From an uncultured Clostridium sp. (GTDB taxonomy: Bacteria; Bacillota; Clostridia; TANB77; CAG-508): 64,000 bases of DNA. The notes under the pieces were generated by a model that ran no database searches, was not told the DNA's origin, and worked only from the letters and a program-made list of their open reading frames with translations. Location: the NCBI GenBank assembly GCA_900553985.1, contig USFW01000002.1, forward strand, positions 1 to 64,000, written 5' to 3'. A program made the translations under genes and the position numbers. This document shows, one piece after another, positions 8,037-17,131 of the stretch (positions are counted from its first letter, which is position 1; each line of letters begins with the position of its first letter).

Positions 8037-9092
8037 ATGGAAAAAAAAGGTAAAGTATTACTTGGAATGAGTGGAGGAGTAGATAGCTCTGTTTCAGCAA
8101 TATTATTACAAGAACAAGGATATGAAGTAATAGGTGCAACCTTAGAATTATTTGGAGATAGTTGTAATAATATAACTACTGTAAAAGATGCTAAAAAAGT
8201 TTGTGAAAAATTAGGTATAAAACATATAACAATAGAATTAAAAAAAGAATTTTACAAGTACGTAATAAAAGATTTTATAGACAGTTATTCTATATGTGAG
8301 ACACCAAACCCATGTATAAAATGTAATAGATATATAAAATTTGATATAATGCATAAAAAGGCAAAAGAATTAGGATGTGATTATTTAGCAACAGGTCATT
8401 ATGCTAAAATAGAATATGATGAAAAGTGGAATCAAAAAGTATTAAAAAAATCAGATTCTATAAGAAAAGATCAAAGTTATGTTTTATACAATGTAAAAAA
8501 AGAGATATTACAAGATACAATTTTTCCTTTGGGAGAGTTTGAAAACAAAGATGAAATAAGAGAAATAGCAAGAACACACGGATTAGAAGTTGCTAATAAA
8601 AAAGATAGTGAAGATATATGCTTTATACCAGATAATAATTATGTACGATTTTTAGAAGAAAATAATTTGAAATCAAAAAAGGGAAATATTGTTGATACTA
8701 AAGGGAATATATTAGGAAAGCATACAGGTCTATATAAATATACAATAGGACAGAGAAAAGGTTTGGGAATATCTAGTAAGTATCCACTGTATGTAGTTAA
8801 ACTTGATAAAGATAAAAATGAAGTTATAGTTGGAAAAGAAGAAGAAATTTTCAGCCCAAAAGCAATAATAACAGATTTTAATAATTTATTAACAGAAAAT
8901 AAAATTGAAAATATGAAGGTAAAAGCCAAAGTAAGATATTCAGCAAAAGAAGCAGATGCAATCATCAACCAAATTGATAATAAAACTGTTGAAGTTAATT
9001 TTTTAGAGCCACAAAGGGCTATTACTCCTGGACAATCATTAGTTTTATATATAGATGATATAGTGTTAGGAGGAGGAAAAATAGTAAAATAG
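8037..9092 (+). CDS. mnmA: tRNA-specific 2-thiouridylase MnmA
   Basis: MnmA transfers sulfur to U34 of tRNA-Lys, -Glu and -Gln using ATP. The 351-residue length is normal. The ATP-pyrophosphatase loop SGGVDSS is at residues 10-16. The two catalytic cysteines are in NPCIKCNRYIKFD (about 95) and DSEDICFIPD (about 193). The tRNA-contact segment TGHYAKIE and the KDQSYVLY segment are also present. The C-terminal part is the expected beta-barrel. The start at 8037 follows AGAAAGGC. It is monocistronic, ending before a bidirectional terminator at 9105. Confidence 0.95.
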   Translation: MEKKGKVLLGMSGGVDSSVSAILLQEQGYEVIGATLELFGDSCNNITTVKDAKKVCEKLGIKHITIELKKEFYKYVIKDFIDSYSICETPNPCIKCNRYIKFDIMHKKAKELGCDYLATGHYAKIEYDEKWNQKVLKKSDSIRKDQSYVLYNVKKEILQDTIFPLGEFENKDEIREIARTHGLEVANKKDSEDICFIPDNNYVRFLEENNLKSKKGNIVDTKGNILGKHTGLYKYTIGQRKGLGISSKYPLYVVKLDKDKNEVIVGKEEEIFSPKAIITDFNNLLTENKIENMKVKAKVRYSAKEADAIINQIDNKTVEVNFLEPQRAITPGQSLVLYIDDIVLGGGKIVK

Positions 9093-9104
9093 AAATTAAC
9101 AAAT

Positions 9105-9148
9105 AAAAAAACTGCATAAAGAAATATATTTTTCTTTATGCAGTTTTT
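9105..9148. terminator. Bidirectional terminator between convergent genes
   Basis: AAAACTGCATAAAGAAA at about 9107-9123 pairs with TTTCTTTATGCAGTTTT at 9131-9147. An A-run on one side and a T-run on the other allow use by mnmA and by the minus-strand gene at 9153. Confidence 0.85.
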
Positions 9149-9152
9149 AGAA

Positions 9153-9419
9153 TTATAAGAAAGTTAAAATATCATTTGGTAAATATTGCATTAATTCACC
9201 GAAATTATTGATATTTTTTCTTTCTAAGACTTCAGGCAAATATGCTTGAAAAAGTCTAAAGAGTTTTTCTTCTTCTCGAAATTCATAGCGACCACATTTT
9301 ATGGCAATCTTTTTTGCTTCCTCCCGAAAAGCACTTAATCCTTGAGTAGAACCATTCAAATGTTTATAAATGTCTTCCACATCAGAAAGTGATAAATAGC
9401 ATTTATTTGTAATGCTCAT
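9153..9419 (-). CDS. 88-residue hypothetical protein with an in-frame CGG codon
   Basis: This small soluble protein is not recognised. It is mostly helical and charged (FREEAKKIAIKCGRYEFREE is typical). The start codon follows a GAAAGGAG site. Codon 32 is CGG (9326-9324) read in frame in the context TTT CGG GAG; the frame stays open for 57 more codons to a normal stop. This is one of the few genes where CGG does not coincide with a frame change. It stands alone and converges on mnmA across a shared terminator. Codon use is slightly richer in G+C than its neighbours, which may mean recent gain. Confidence 0.7.
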   Translation of the reverse strand: MSITNKCYLSLSDVEDIYKHLNGSTQGLSAFREEAKKIAIKCGRYEFREEEKLFRLFQAYLPEVLERKNINNFGELMQYLPNDILTFL

Positions 9420-9680
9420 AGTAACTCCTTTCGAAAATTCATATCTACATGTTACTATATTATTATACTATGTATTTTTAGTAAATTCAAGTATTAAACA
9501 AGAAAAATTATGTAAAGCTATTTATATGTACTAATTAAAAAATATTTCAACAATAATGATAAATCTGAGAAACAATTTATAGGAATGAATTATAAATAAT
9601 ACAAAAGAATCTATATAAGAATTGATATTATTACAAAAATACAATATAATATTAAAAACTATCGAAAAGGAGACAACAAA

Positions 9681-10622
9681 ATGTTATCAATATTAGAATT
9701 AAAAAACAGATTGCCAAAAGATTTTATAGATGAGTTATATACTAGATTTACACCATTAACAGTAGACAAAATATTAGTGGGAATGTTAGGAGATAGAAAT
9801 ACAACCTTAAGAGTAAATAAAATAAAATGTTCTATTCATGAATTAATGAAATATCTAAAAGAAAATAATATAAAATTTGATAGAGTTTTATGGTATAATG
9901 ATGCATTAGTAATTAAAAATGTAAAAGAAAAACAAATAAAAAAATTAGACATATATGATAAAGGATATTTATATTTACAAAGTTTATCTAGCATGATACC
10001 TCCAGTAATCTTAGATCCAAAAGAAGGAGAAAATGTACTAGATTTAACAGCAGCGCCTGGAAGTAAAACTACTCAAATGGCTGGAATGATGAATAATAAA
10101 GGTTATATTTTAGCAAATGAATTAGATGCTATTAGATGTGAAAGATTAAAATATAATGTAGAAATGCAAGGTGCTAAAATTATTGAAGTAATAAATAGAA
10201 GAGGTGAAAGTATAGGAAAAGAATATAAAGAATATTTTGATAAAGTTTTATTAGATGCACCATGTAGTGGAGAAGGAAGATTTCTAGGCAATAATGTGCA
10301 AACTTATAGAAATTGGTCTAAGAAAACAGTTTTACAGCTTTCAAAATTACAGAAAAGATTGTTTAAAAGTGCATATGACTCATTGAAAAAAGGTGGAATA
10401 ATGGTATATTCTACTTGTACATTAAATTTACAAGAAAACGAAGAAGTATTAGATTGGGCAATAAAAAATCTTAATATTAAGTTATTAGACATTGATATTG
10501 AATTTAAAGAAAAAATGCAAGGCTTCACAGAAGATGTAGATTCTAGTATAAAAAAAACAATAAGAATACTACCCTCAAAAGATAAGGAAGGATTTTTTGT
10601 AGCAAAATTAAAAAAGATATAA
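9681..10622 (+). CDS. RsmB/NOP-family RNA m5C methyltransferase
   Basis: The protein is a SAM-dependent RNA cytosine-5 methyltransferase of the NOL1/NOP2/Sun family. Motif I is LDLTAAPGSKTTQMA (about residues 112-126). Motif IV is DAPCSGEGRF (about 193) with the release cysteine, and motif VI is YSTCTLNLQENEEV (about 246) with the catalytic cysteine. The 313-residue length lacks the long N-terminal NusB-like domain of true RsmB, so it fits the shorter RsmF/YebU-like or archaeal-type group better. Its rRNA or tRNA target is not known. The start follows AAAAGGAG. It is followed 62 bp later by the YgjP-type gene, perhaps in one transcript. Confidence 0.85.
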   Translation: MLSILELKNRLPKDFIDELYTRFTPLTVDKILVGMLGDRNTTLRVNKIKCSIHELMKYLKENNIKFDRVLWYNDALVIKNVKEKQIKKLDIYDKGYLYLQSLSSMIPPVILDPKEGENVLDLTAAPGSKTTQMAGMMNNKGYILANELDAIRCERLKYNVEMQGAKIIEVINRRGESIGKEYKEYFDKVLLDAPCSGEGRFLGNNVQTYRNWSKKTVLQLSKLQKRLFKSAYDSLKKGGIMVYSTCTLNLQENEEVLDWAIKNLNIKLLDIDIEFKEKMQGFTEDVDSSIKKTIRILPSKDKEGFFVAKLKKI

Positions 10623-10684
10623 TATAGCAAAAATAAATCTAAAAATATTTATTTAAATACATACTTGAAGGGAATAGACTAATA

Positions 10685-11422
10685 ATGGCTAAAATGGTTT
10701 TAGAAATAAAAGATAAAAAAGTTAATACAATAATAAGAAGTTATGGTAATACTAAAAATATAAAAATGTATTTTAATGGAGTAATATTAAATATAAGCAA
10801 ACCTAAACGAATAAATAATAAAAAGATATTAGAAATAGTAAAACAAAATGAAGAAGAAATATACTCAAAATATTTAGAAATTAATAGATTAAATAGTGAT
10901 GAAATAAAACATTGGATAACAGGCGAAAAAATATTATATAGAGGAAAATATTATGAGATAAAAAGGAAAAAAAGTGAAAATAATAAAATAAAGATATTTA
11001 TAGATAATGATAATCTAATATTTGATATATGTATTCCAAGAAATATAATAGATGAAGAAATAATTAAATATAATGTAGATAAAATCATGAAGAAGATTTT
11101 TAAAGAAGAAACAGAAAAATTACTACAAAATAAACTAAAATATTGGAAAGAGATTACAAAAATAGAATATACTTCTTTTAATGTAAGAGATGCAAAAAGT
11201 AAGTATGGTAGCTGCAAACCATTAACGAGACAATTATATTTTAGTTCAAGATTAATAATGTTGCCAGAAGATGTAATAAATGCTATAATAGTTCACGAAT
11301 TATGCCATATTATATACAAAAATCATAGCAAAAAATTTTATGATTTAGTAAAAAAATTTATACCTAATTACGATGAAATAGACAAATGGTTAAAGAAAAA
11401 TTCAAAGGAAATCAATTTTTAA
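10685..11422 (+). CDS. YgjP/SprT-like zinc metallopeptidase (DUF45)
   Basis: The 245-residue protein carries the zinc-protease signature VHELCHIIYKNHSKKFYDLV (about residues 201-220), with HELCH and a third histidine. A WKEITKIEYTSFNVRDAKSKYGSC segment, here shortened in quotation to SKYGSC, precedes it as in YgjP-type proteins. The family is widespread but its substrate is unknown; some members are linked to restriction loci. There is no signal peptide, so it is cytoplasmic. It ends 13 bp before the CDF transporter start and is likely co-transcribed with it. Confidence 0.85.
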   Translation: MAKMVLEIKDKKVNTIIRSYGNTKNIKMYFNGVILNISKPKRINNKKILEIVKQNEEEIYSKYLEINRLNSDEIKHWITGEKILYRGKYYEIKRKKSENNKIKIFIDNDNLIFDICIPRNIIDEEIIKYNVDKIMKKIFKEETEKLLQNKLKYWKEITKIEYTSFNVRDAKSKYGSCKPLTRQLYFSSRLIMLPEDVINAIIVHELCHIIYKNHSKKFYDLVKKFIPNYDEIDKWLKKNSKEINF

Positions 11423-11435
11423 GAAGGAGAAAGTG

Positions 11436-12602
11436 ATGACAGATTTATTGATAAAATTATTCATAAAAGATAAAGAAAATGTAAAAGATTTAAAAATAAG
11501 AGAAAAATATGGAGCTCTTTCTAGTATAACAGGTATTATAGTAAATGTATTGCTATCAATTGTAAAAATAATAATAGGTGCTATTTCAAATTCAATGTCA
11601 ATAATATCTGACGGGTTAAATAATGTTACAGATGCAGGTTCTTCAGTTGTAACAATGATTGGATTTAAATTATCTCAGAAAAAAGTAGATAAAGATCACC
11701 CTTGGGGACATGGAAGAATGGAATATATTACAGCTTTCATTGTAGATGTATTAATAATTTTAGTAGGGTTAGAATTATTTAGGTCATCAATAGATAAAAT
11801 AATAAATCCGTCAATGCCAGATATAAGTAATATAACTCTTATTGTTTTAGGAATAGCAATTGTAACAAAATTATGGTTATTTGTTTTTTATAAAAAGATA
11901 GCAAAATTAATAGATTCGGAAGCAATAAAAGGGAATGCATATGATAGCATATCAGATGTGATTTCAACATTTGTAGTATTAGTATCAGCTCTTATTGCAA
12001 AATTTGCAGGAATTACTATTGATGGATATGTTAGTATATTAGTTTCTATATTTATATTAGTTACAGGAATAAAAGCAATGAAAGAAACTTCAGATATATT
12101 ATTAGGTCAAAAACCTGATGCTGATTTTGTAGAAGCAATTGAAAAATTTACAAGGAAATATGATATGATAGTAGGAATTCATGATATGATGGTACATGAT
12201 TATGGACCAGGAAGAAAAATAGTATCATTTCATGCAGAAGTTCCAGAAAACAGTGATATTTGCAAAGCTCATGATATAATAGACCAAATGGAACAAGATA
12301 TATTAAATGAATTTAATTGTATAACTACAATACATATGGACCCAATAGCAGTAGATAATGAAGAAATAATGGAAATGAAAGAATTTACAGAGAAAACAGT
12401 AAAAGATATTAATAATGAATATTCAATACATGATTTTAGAATGACTGATGGTGGAGATAGGATAAACTTGATTTTTGATTTAGTGATTCCTAGAGAAGAA
12501 AAAATAGATAAAGAAGAGCTAAAAAGAGAAGTTCAACAAAAAATACATGAAAAAGATAAAAAATATTATGCAGTTCCTAAAATAGAATGTTCTTATATAT
12601 AA
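11436..12602 (+). CDS. Cation diffusion facilitator (CDF) family metal exporter
   Basis: The 388-residue protein has the CDF plan: six membrane helices in the first 220 residues and a cytoplasmic metal-sensing C-terminal domain. Metal-site segments are visible in helix 2 (DGLNNVTDAG) and helix 5 (YDSISDVIST), with HPWGHGRMEY in the loop after helix 2. The C-terminal part is longer than the E. coli proteins. The metal (Zn, Mn, Fe) cannot be assigned with certainty. ATG at 11436 was chosen because AAGAAGGAG lies seven bases upstream. It would export divalent cations by proton exchange. Confidence 0.9.
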   Translation: MTDLLIKLFIKDKENVKDLKIREKYGALSSITGIIVNVLLSIVKIIIGAISNSMSIISDGLNNVTDAGSSVVTMIGFKLSQKKVDKDHPWGHGRMEYITAFIVDVLIILVGLELFRSSIDKIINPSMPDISNITLIVLGIAIVTKLWLFVFYKKIAKLIDSEAIKGNAYDSISDVISTFVVLVSALIAKFAGITIDGYVSILVSIFILVTGIKAMKETSDILLGQKPDADFVEAIEKFTRKYDMIVGIHDMMVHDYGPGRKIVSFHAEVPENSDICKAHDIIDQMEQDILNEFNCITTIHMDPIAVDNEEIMEMKEFTEKTVKDINNEYSIHDFRMTDGGDRINLIFDLVIPREEKIDKEELKREVQQKIHEKDKKYYAVPKIECSYI

Positions 12603-12859
12603 AAACATTAATATAATACAAAAATAACAATTGTTAACAGCAAGTAAGAATTTCATTATGTATAGTAAATAGATTTATAAATGGCAAATTAAAAAAGAAA
12701 GTTATAAAATAAATTTATAAATAAAAGGGTAAAAATAATTGAAATATTATATAAAAAATAGTAAAATGTATATATGTTATAAGAAGGATTTTACATGGGA
12801 TAATAGAAATTTTATAGATATATATCCTTCTAAGAAAAAAGAAAGGAATTGATTTTGAT

Positions 12860-13543
12860 ATGAGAAAAGTTGCTAATACCCTATGGGGAATAGTATTAAT
12901 TATTTTAGGAATAATTTGCACTTTAAATGTTTTTGAAATAACACATATAAATTTATTTTTTGATGGTTGGTGGACTTTCCTAATTATAATACCAAGTTTT
13001 ATAGAAATGATAGCAAGAAAAAATAAAACTTGGAGTATCATTTGGTTAATAGTTGGAATTATCCTATTTTTAGCTTGTATAGATATATTAGACTTTGGAA
13101 TGATTATGAAATTAATATTTCCAGTAGCATTGATATTGATAGGATTAAATTTAATATTTAAAGATAAATTTGATAGAAGACTATCAAATAAGATAAAAGA
13201 AATGAAAAATAATAATGAAGATTTAGAAGAATATTGTGCAACATTTGGAGAAGCAAGACCATCATTCAAAGAAAAGGAATTTAAAGGTGCTAGTTTAGAT
13301 GCTATATTTGGTAGTGTAGAATTAAACTTAAAAAATGCAATAATAAAAAAAGATCAAATAATTAAAGCTAGTGCAGTCTTTGGAGGAATTGATATAATTG
13401 TACCCGAAAATATTAATATAAAAATTAAATCTACACCAATCTTTGGAGGAGTTAGCAAAAAAGTAAATTTAAAATACAGTGAACAATTACCAACAATTTA
13501 TATAAATGCTTTTTGTATGTTTGGAGGTGTTAGCATAAAATGA
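12860..13543 (+). CDS. LiaF-like membrane protein (LiaI/LiaF-type N-terminus, DUF2154-like C-terminus)
   Basis: The first 110 residues carry about four hydrophobic helices (for example LWGIVLIILGIICTLNVF) with the Trp-Gly and WWTFLIIIP pattern typical of LiaI/LiaF N-termini. The rest is a beta-rich domain with repeated AxFGGxxI units (AVFGGIDIIVPENI, PIFGGVSKKV, CMFGGVSIK). Family members sense or dampen cell-envelope stress signalling. No LiaRS two-component genes are adjacent, so the role here is open. The stop overlaps the next start by four bases (ATGA), so the two genes are translationally coupled. Confidence 0.8.
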   Translation: MRKVANTLWGIVLIILGIICTLNVFEITHINLFFDGWWTFLIIIPSFIEMIARKNKTWSIIWLIVGIILFLACIDILDFGMIMKLIFPVALILIGLNLIFKDKFDRRLSNKIKEMKNNNEDLEEYCATFGEARPSFKEKEFKGASLDAIFGSVELNLKNAIIKKDQIIKASAVFGGIDIIVPENINIKIKSTPIFGGVSKKVNLKYSEQLPTIYINAFCMFGGVSIK

Positions 13544-13788
13544 CAGGTTTTCAAAAATGTATAAAAGTAGGTGCAATAATATTTGGAACATATTTGTCAA
13601 CAATTATAATAGGAATTATAGTAGTTATAACATTATCAATTATAGGGGGATTTGTAGCACTAAGTAGTGATGATTGGATTTTAGAAGAAAAACATTATGA
13701 AGAATATAGAGACGATGATTATTATGAGGATATTATGTATAAAGGTTTAGAAGATAAATATTATAAAGATTTTACAAATCAATTGTAA
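13540..13788 (+). CDS. Small membrane protein coupled to the LiaF-like gene
   Basis: This 82-residue protein has one strong hydrophobic segment (about residues 17-44, YLSTIIIGIIVVITLSIIGG) and a very acidic, Tyr- and Asp-rich tail (EEYRDDDYYEDIMYKG). The start overlaps the stop of the LiaF-like gene in an ATGA arrangement, which implies coupled expression. It is not recognised as a named family. It is probably an accessory subunit of the same envelope complex. Confidence 0.7.
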   Translation: MTGFQKCIKVGAIIFGTYLSTIIIGIIVVITLSIIGGFVALSSDDWILEEKHYEEYRDDDYYEDIMYKGLEDKYYKDFTNQL

Positions 13789-13796
13789 ATTAGTAT

Positions 13797-13831
13797 TGAA
13801 CGATTATTGAATTTTAGTCGTTCAGTTTTTG
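13797..13831 (+). terminator. Terminator after the LiaF-like operon
   Basis: TGAACGA at 13797-13803 pairs with TCGTTCA at 13818-13824, with extra pairs inside, followed by a T-run from 13826. Confidence 0.7.
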
Positions 13832-13936
13832 TTGTATACTTGTATGGTATAGTTTTAATAAAAAATTTATTTACTATTTTATAAAAAAATGATAAAATAT
13901 GAAAACGAAATCAATAAAAGGAAGAAGGACAAAAAG

Positions 13937-14845
13937 TTGAGTATTAAAGTGTTGGCAATAATAAATCCAGCGTCTGGAAAAGGAAATATAACAGAACATA
14001 TAGATGAAATAAGAAACAATTTGAAGAATCAAGATATGGAAATGGACTTATATCTTACTAAAAAAGAGTATAATGCTAAAAAAATTGTAGAAGATAATAT
14101 AGAAGGAAAAGATTTAATCCTAGTATGTGGAGGAGATGGAACTTTAAATGAAGTGGTAACTGCATTTATGGAAAAAGAAATAAAAGATGTAACTGTTGCA
14201 TATATACCACTTGGAACTACTAATGACTTAGCAAAATCATTGGAAATGCCTATAAAAGATATTTCAATAACAAAAAGATTATTACAATCAAAAGCAAAAG
14301 TAATAGATATAGGAGAATTTAATAATAAAAAGTTTTTTTGCTATGTTGCAGCTTTTGGAATAATGACAGATGTATCTTATATGACTTCGCAGAAATTAAA
14401 AAATAAATATGGAAGATTTGCATACTATATGAAAGCTATTAAAGAAATAGTAAAAATACCCACATATAAAGTCAAAATAAAATATGATGACGAGGAGTTA
14501 GAAGGAGAGTTTATTTATGGTGGAATTAGTAATTCTGCTTCAATAGCTGGGTTTGAATGGTTTGACAGAAATGAAATAAGTTTAGAAGATGGGAAGTTTG
14601 AATGTATTTTTATCAGAAAACCGAAGAATTTATCAGGATATTTTAAAATATTAACAGCATATAGGGAAAAAGATTACAGCTGGAATAGGGATATTGTCTA
14701 TTTTAAGGCAAATAAAATACAAATTGAAACTGAGGAAGAAGTGGCATGGACATTAGATGGAGAATTTGCTGGAAGGTTAAATAATGTAAATATACAAAAT
14801 TGTAATAAAGCACTTGAACTTGCAGTATGTGAAAAAAGCAAATAG
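13937..14845 (+). CDS. YegS/DgkB-type diacylglycerol or lipid kinase
   Basis: The protein belongs to the DAGK catalytic family. NPASGKG is near the N-terminus, the nucleotide loop is CGGDGTLNEVV (about residue 61 of this start), and IPLGTTNDLAKSL follows. TTG at 13937 was chosen because GAAGAAGGAC lies six bases upstream and the family normally begins just before the KVLAIINP strand. A longer ATG start at 13889 lacks a ribosome binding site. It phosphorylates a lipid alcohol with ATP at the membrane surface. The next gene is a PAP2-undecaprenol kinase fusion, so the pair probably handles lipid phosphate recycling. Confidence 0.85.
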   Translation: MSIKVLAIINPASGKGNITEHIDEIRNNLKNQDMEMDLYLTKKEYNAKKIVEDNIEGKDLILVCGGDGTLNEVVTAFMEKEIKDVTVAYIPLGTTNDLAKSLEMPIKDISITKRLLQSKAKVIDIGEFNNKKFFCYVAAFGIMTDVSYMTSQKLKNKYGRFAYYMKAIKEIVKIPTYKVKIKYDDEELEGEFIYGGISNSASIAGFEWFDRNEISLEDGKFECIFIRKPKNLSGYFKILTAYREKDYSWNRDIVYFKANKIQIETEEEVAWTLDGEFAGRLNNVNIQNCNKALELAVCEKSK

Positions 14846-14929
14846 GTGCGAATAATATATAGAGTTAAGAAAAAACATTTTGCATACAATAAAAATGAGG
14901 AAATAGATGAAAAATGAAAGGAATTACAA

Positions 14930-15952
14930 ATGCTGAAAAGAATTATAGAAAAAAATTATAAATGGATAACAATTTTATTATGTGTAATAATTGTATTAAT
15001 GATGTTAGAAGATATTTTTAACAGTCAACAATTAACAATAGATACAGTAATTTATAAAAATGTAATATTAAATTTAAGGTCAGAACCACTTACTGCAATA
15101 ATGAAAATCATAACTAATTTAGCATCTGCATATACACTGATAGCAATAACGATAGCATCATTTGTTTTTATAAAAAATAAAAAAATAGGAAAATGCATTA
15201 CTGTTAACTTAGTATTATCTACTTTATTAAATCAAATATTAAAATATACAGTTCAAAGACCAAGACCAGAAGGATATATGATAATAAATGAAAATGGATA
15301 TAGTTTTCCTTCTGGACATTCAATGATAAGTATGGCATTTTACGGACTAATAATTTATTTAATATGGAAAAAGATGAAAAATGTGAAGTTGAAATATATA
15401 TTATGTGGATTTCTTTCAATATTAATACCTTTAATAGGATTTAGTAGAATATATTTAGGAGTACATTATGCAAGTGATGTAATAGGAGGATTTGCAATAT
15501 CAATAGCATATTTGGTACTTTACATAGGAGCAGTAAAAACATATTTAAATATAGAAAAGGAAGAAAAAATGAATAAGCGTGAAATGGTTAAATTAAGAAA
15601 GAAAAGAAAAAAACTAAGAAATAGTTTCAAATATGCTTTTGAGGGGATAGGAGAGGCTTTGAAAACAGAACAAAATTTAAAAATTCATTTTTTTATAATG
15701 ATAGTTGTTATAACAGCTGGATTAGTTTTTAAAATAAATGCAATGGAATGGATTGCATGTATTATATTGTTTGGTTTAGTTATATCATTAGAATTAATAA
15801 ATACTGCAATAGAAACAACTGTGGATATTGCAATGCCTGAAAAAAATGAGAAAGCTAAATTAGCAAAAGATGTAGCAGCTGGTGCCGTATTAATGTCAGC
15901 TATAATGGCAATAGTAGTTGGATTAATAATATTTTTACCGAAAATATTTTAA
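14930..15952 (+). CDS. Fusion of a PAP2 lipid-phosphatase and a DgkA-type undecaprenol/diacylglycerol kinase
   Basis: Residues 1-205 form a membrane PAP2 phosphatase with the three motifs KYTVQRPRP (about 105), PSGHS (about 128) and SRIYLGVHYASD (about 167). Residues about 218-340 form a DgkA-type integral membrane kinase with NSFKYAFEGIGEA, ELINTAIETTVD and LAKDVAAGAVLMSA. A basic linker (KLRKKRKKLRN) joins them. In Gram-positive bacteria, the PAP2 enzyme dephosphorylates undecaprenyl pyrophosphate and the DgkA-like enzyme phosphorylates undecaprenol, so both activities feed the carrier pool for cell-wall synthesis. Having them in one chain is notable. The start follows GAAAGGAATTAC. A strong terminator follows. 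Confidence 0.88.
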   Translation: MLKRIIEKNYKWITILLCVIIVLMMLEDIFNSQQLTIDTVIYKNVILNLRSEPLTAIMKIITNLASAYTLIAITIASFVFIKNKKIGKCITVNLVLSTLLNQILKYTVQRPRPEGYMIINENGYSFPSGHSMISMAFYGLIIYLIWKKMKNVKLKYILCGFLSILIPLIGFSRIYLGVHYASDVIGGFAISIAYLVLYIGAVKTYLNIEKEEKMNKREMVKLRKKRKKLRNSFKYAFEGIGEALKTEQNLKIHFFIMIVVITAGLVFKINAMEWIACIILFGLVISLELINTAIETTVDIAMPEKNEKAKLAKDVAAGAVLMSAIMAIVVGLIIFLPKIF

Positions 15953-15956
15953 ATAG

Positions 15957-15998
15957 AAAAAAGTACAAGTTTTTTTAAAAAAGAACTTGTACTTTTTT
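15957..15998. terminator. Strong terminator between the PAP2-DgkA gene and pta
   Basis: AAAAAAGTACAAGTT at 15957-15971 pairs perfectly with AACTTGTACTTTTTT at 15984-15998. The T-run is inside the right arm, which also carries the -35 box of the pta promoter. Confidence 0.85.
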
Positions 15999-16015
15999 GA
16001 TTATACCGATATAAT
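15987..16015 (+). promoter_or_regulatory. Probable pta promoter
   Basis: TTGTAC at 15987-15992 and a perfect TATAAT at 16010-16015 are 17 bp apart. The -35 box overlaps the right arm of the preceding terminator. The start codon at 16044 has AAAGGAGG upstream. Confidence 0.6.
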
Positions 16016-16043
16016 GAGAGTACAAAAAGGAGGTTATATAAAA

Positions 16044-17045
16044 ATGTCTTTTATAGAAGAAATAAAAACAAGAGCAAAAGAAAACATAAAAACAATAATA
16101 CTTCCAGAAGCAGATGACATACGAATATTAGAAGCAACTCAAAAAATAAATAAAGAAGGGTTTGCAAAAATAATTTTAATAGGAAATGATGAAGAAATTT
16201 TAAAAAAAGCAAAGGAAAATAACCTAGATATAAGTGGAGCAAAAATAATAAATCCATCATCTTCTGAAGATTATGATAACTATGTTAATTTATTGTATGA
16301 ACTAAGAAAAAATAAAGGAATGACTGAAGAAAAAGCAAAGGAATTAGTGCTAAATCCAGTATATTATGGAATGTTAATGGTAAAAGAAGGAAAAGCAGAT
16401 GGATTAGTATCTGGTGCAGCACATTCTACATCTGATACTTTAAGACCAGCACTTCAAATATTAAAAACAGCACCAAATACAAAATTAGTTTCAGCATTTT
16501 TTGTAATGGTAGTTCCAAATTGTGAGTTAGGTGAAAATGGTGTATTTATTTTTGGAGATAGTGGTTTAAACGAAAACCCAGACATGGATCAATTATCAGA
16601 AATAGCAATATCTTCTGCAAAAAGTTTTAGACAATTAGTAGAAAAAGAACCTAAAGTAGCAATGCTTTCATATTCAACACATGGAAGTGCACATTCAGAG
16701 TTAACAGAAAAAGTAATTGGGGCGACTAAATTAGTAAAGGAAAAAGATAAAGATTTATTAGTAGATGGAGAATTACAACTAGATGCTGCAATAATTCCAG
16801 AAATAGCAAAATCAAAAGCACCTACAAGTCCTATAAAAGGAGAAGCAAATACATTAATATTTCCAAATTTAGATGCAGGAAATATAGGATATAAATTAGT
16901 ACAAAGATTAGGAAAAGCAGAAGCATATGGACCATTATGTCAAGGAATAGCTAAACCAGTAAATGATTTATCAAGAGGATGTAATAGTGATGATATAGTA
17001 GGAGTCGTAGCAATTACAGCAGTTCAAGCAAATACTAATTTTTAA
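16044..17045 (+). CDS. pta: Phosphate acetyltransferase
   Basis: Pta converts acetyl-CoA and phosphate to acetyl phosphate. The 333-residue length is that of the short Gram-positive class (no N-terminal regulatory domains). Family segments include LPEADDIRILEA, GLVSGAAHSTSDTLRPALQI (residues about 117-136) and SYSTHGSAHSE, with the substrate-binding Arg and Ser. The start at 16044 was chosen over 15987 because AAAGGAGG lies nine bases before it. It heads a pta-ackA-ackA cluster that makes acetate and one ATP by substrate-level phosphorylation, the expected energy route of a fermentative Clostridium. Confidence 0.93.
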   Translation: MSFIEEIKTRAKENIKTIILPEADDIRILEATQKINKEGFAKIILIGNDEEILKKAKENNLDISGAKIINPSSSEDYDNYVNLLYELRKNKGMTEEKAKELVLNPVYYGMLMVKEGKADGLVSGAAHSTSDTLRPALQILKTAPNTKLVSAFFVMVVPNCELGENGVFIFGDSGLNENPDMDQLSEIAISSAKSFRQLVEKEPKVAMLSYSTHGSAHSELTEKVIGATKLVKEKDKDLLVDGELQLDAAIIPEIAKSKAPTSPIKGEANTLIFPNLDAGNIGYKLVQRLGKAEAYGPLCQGIAKPVNDLSRGCNSDDIVGVVAITAVQANTNF

Positions 17046-17131
17046 TGAGGGGATTTTAGTTTGAAAGGAATAAAAAACTTTCACTACTAGGGAAGGCCTT
17101 TTAGAAAAATAAGAAAGGAATGGATTTATAT

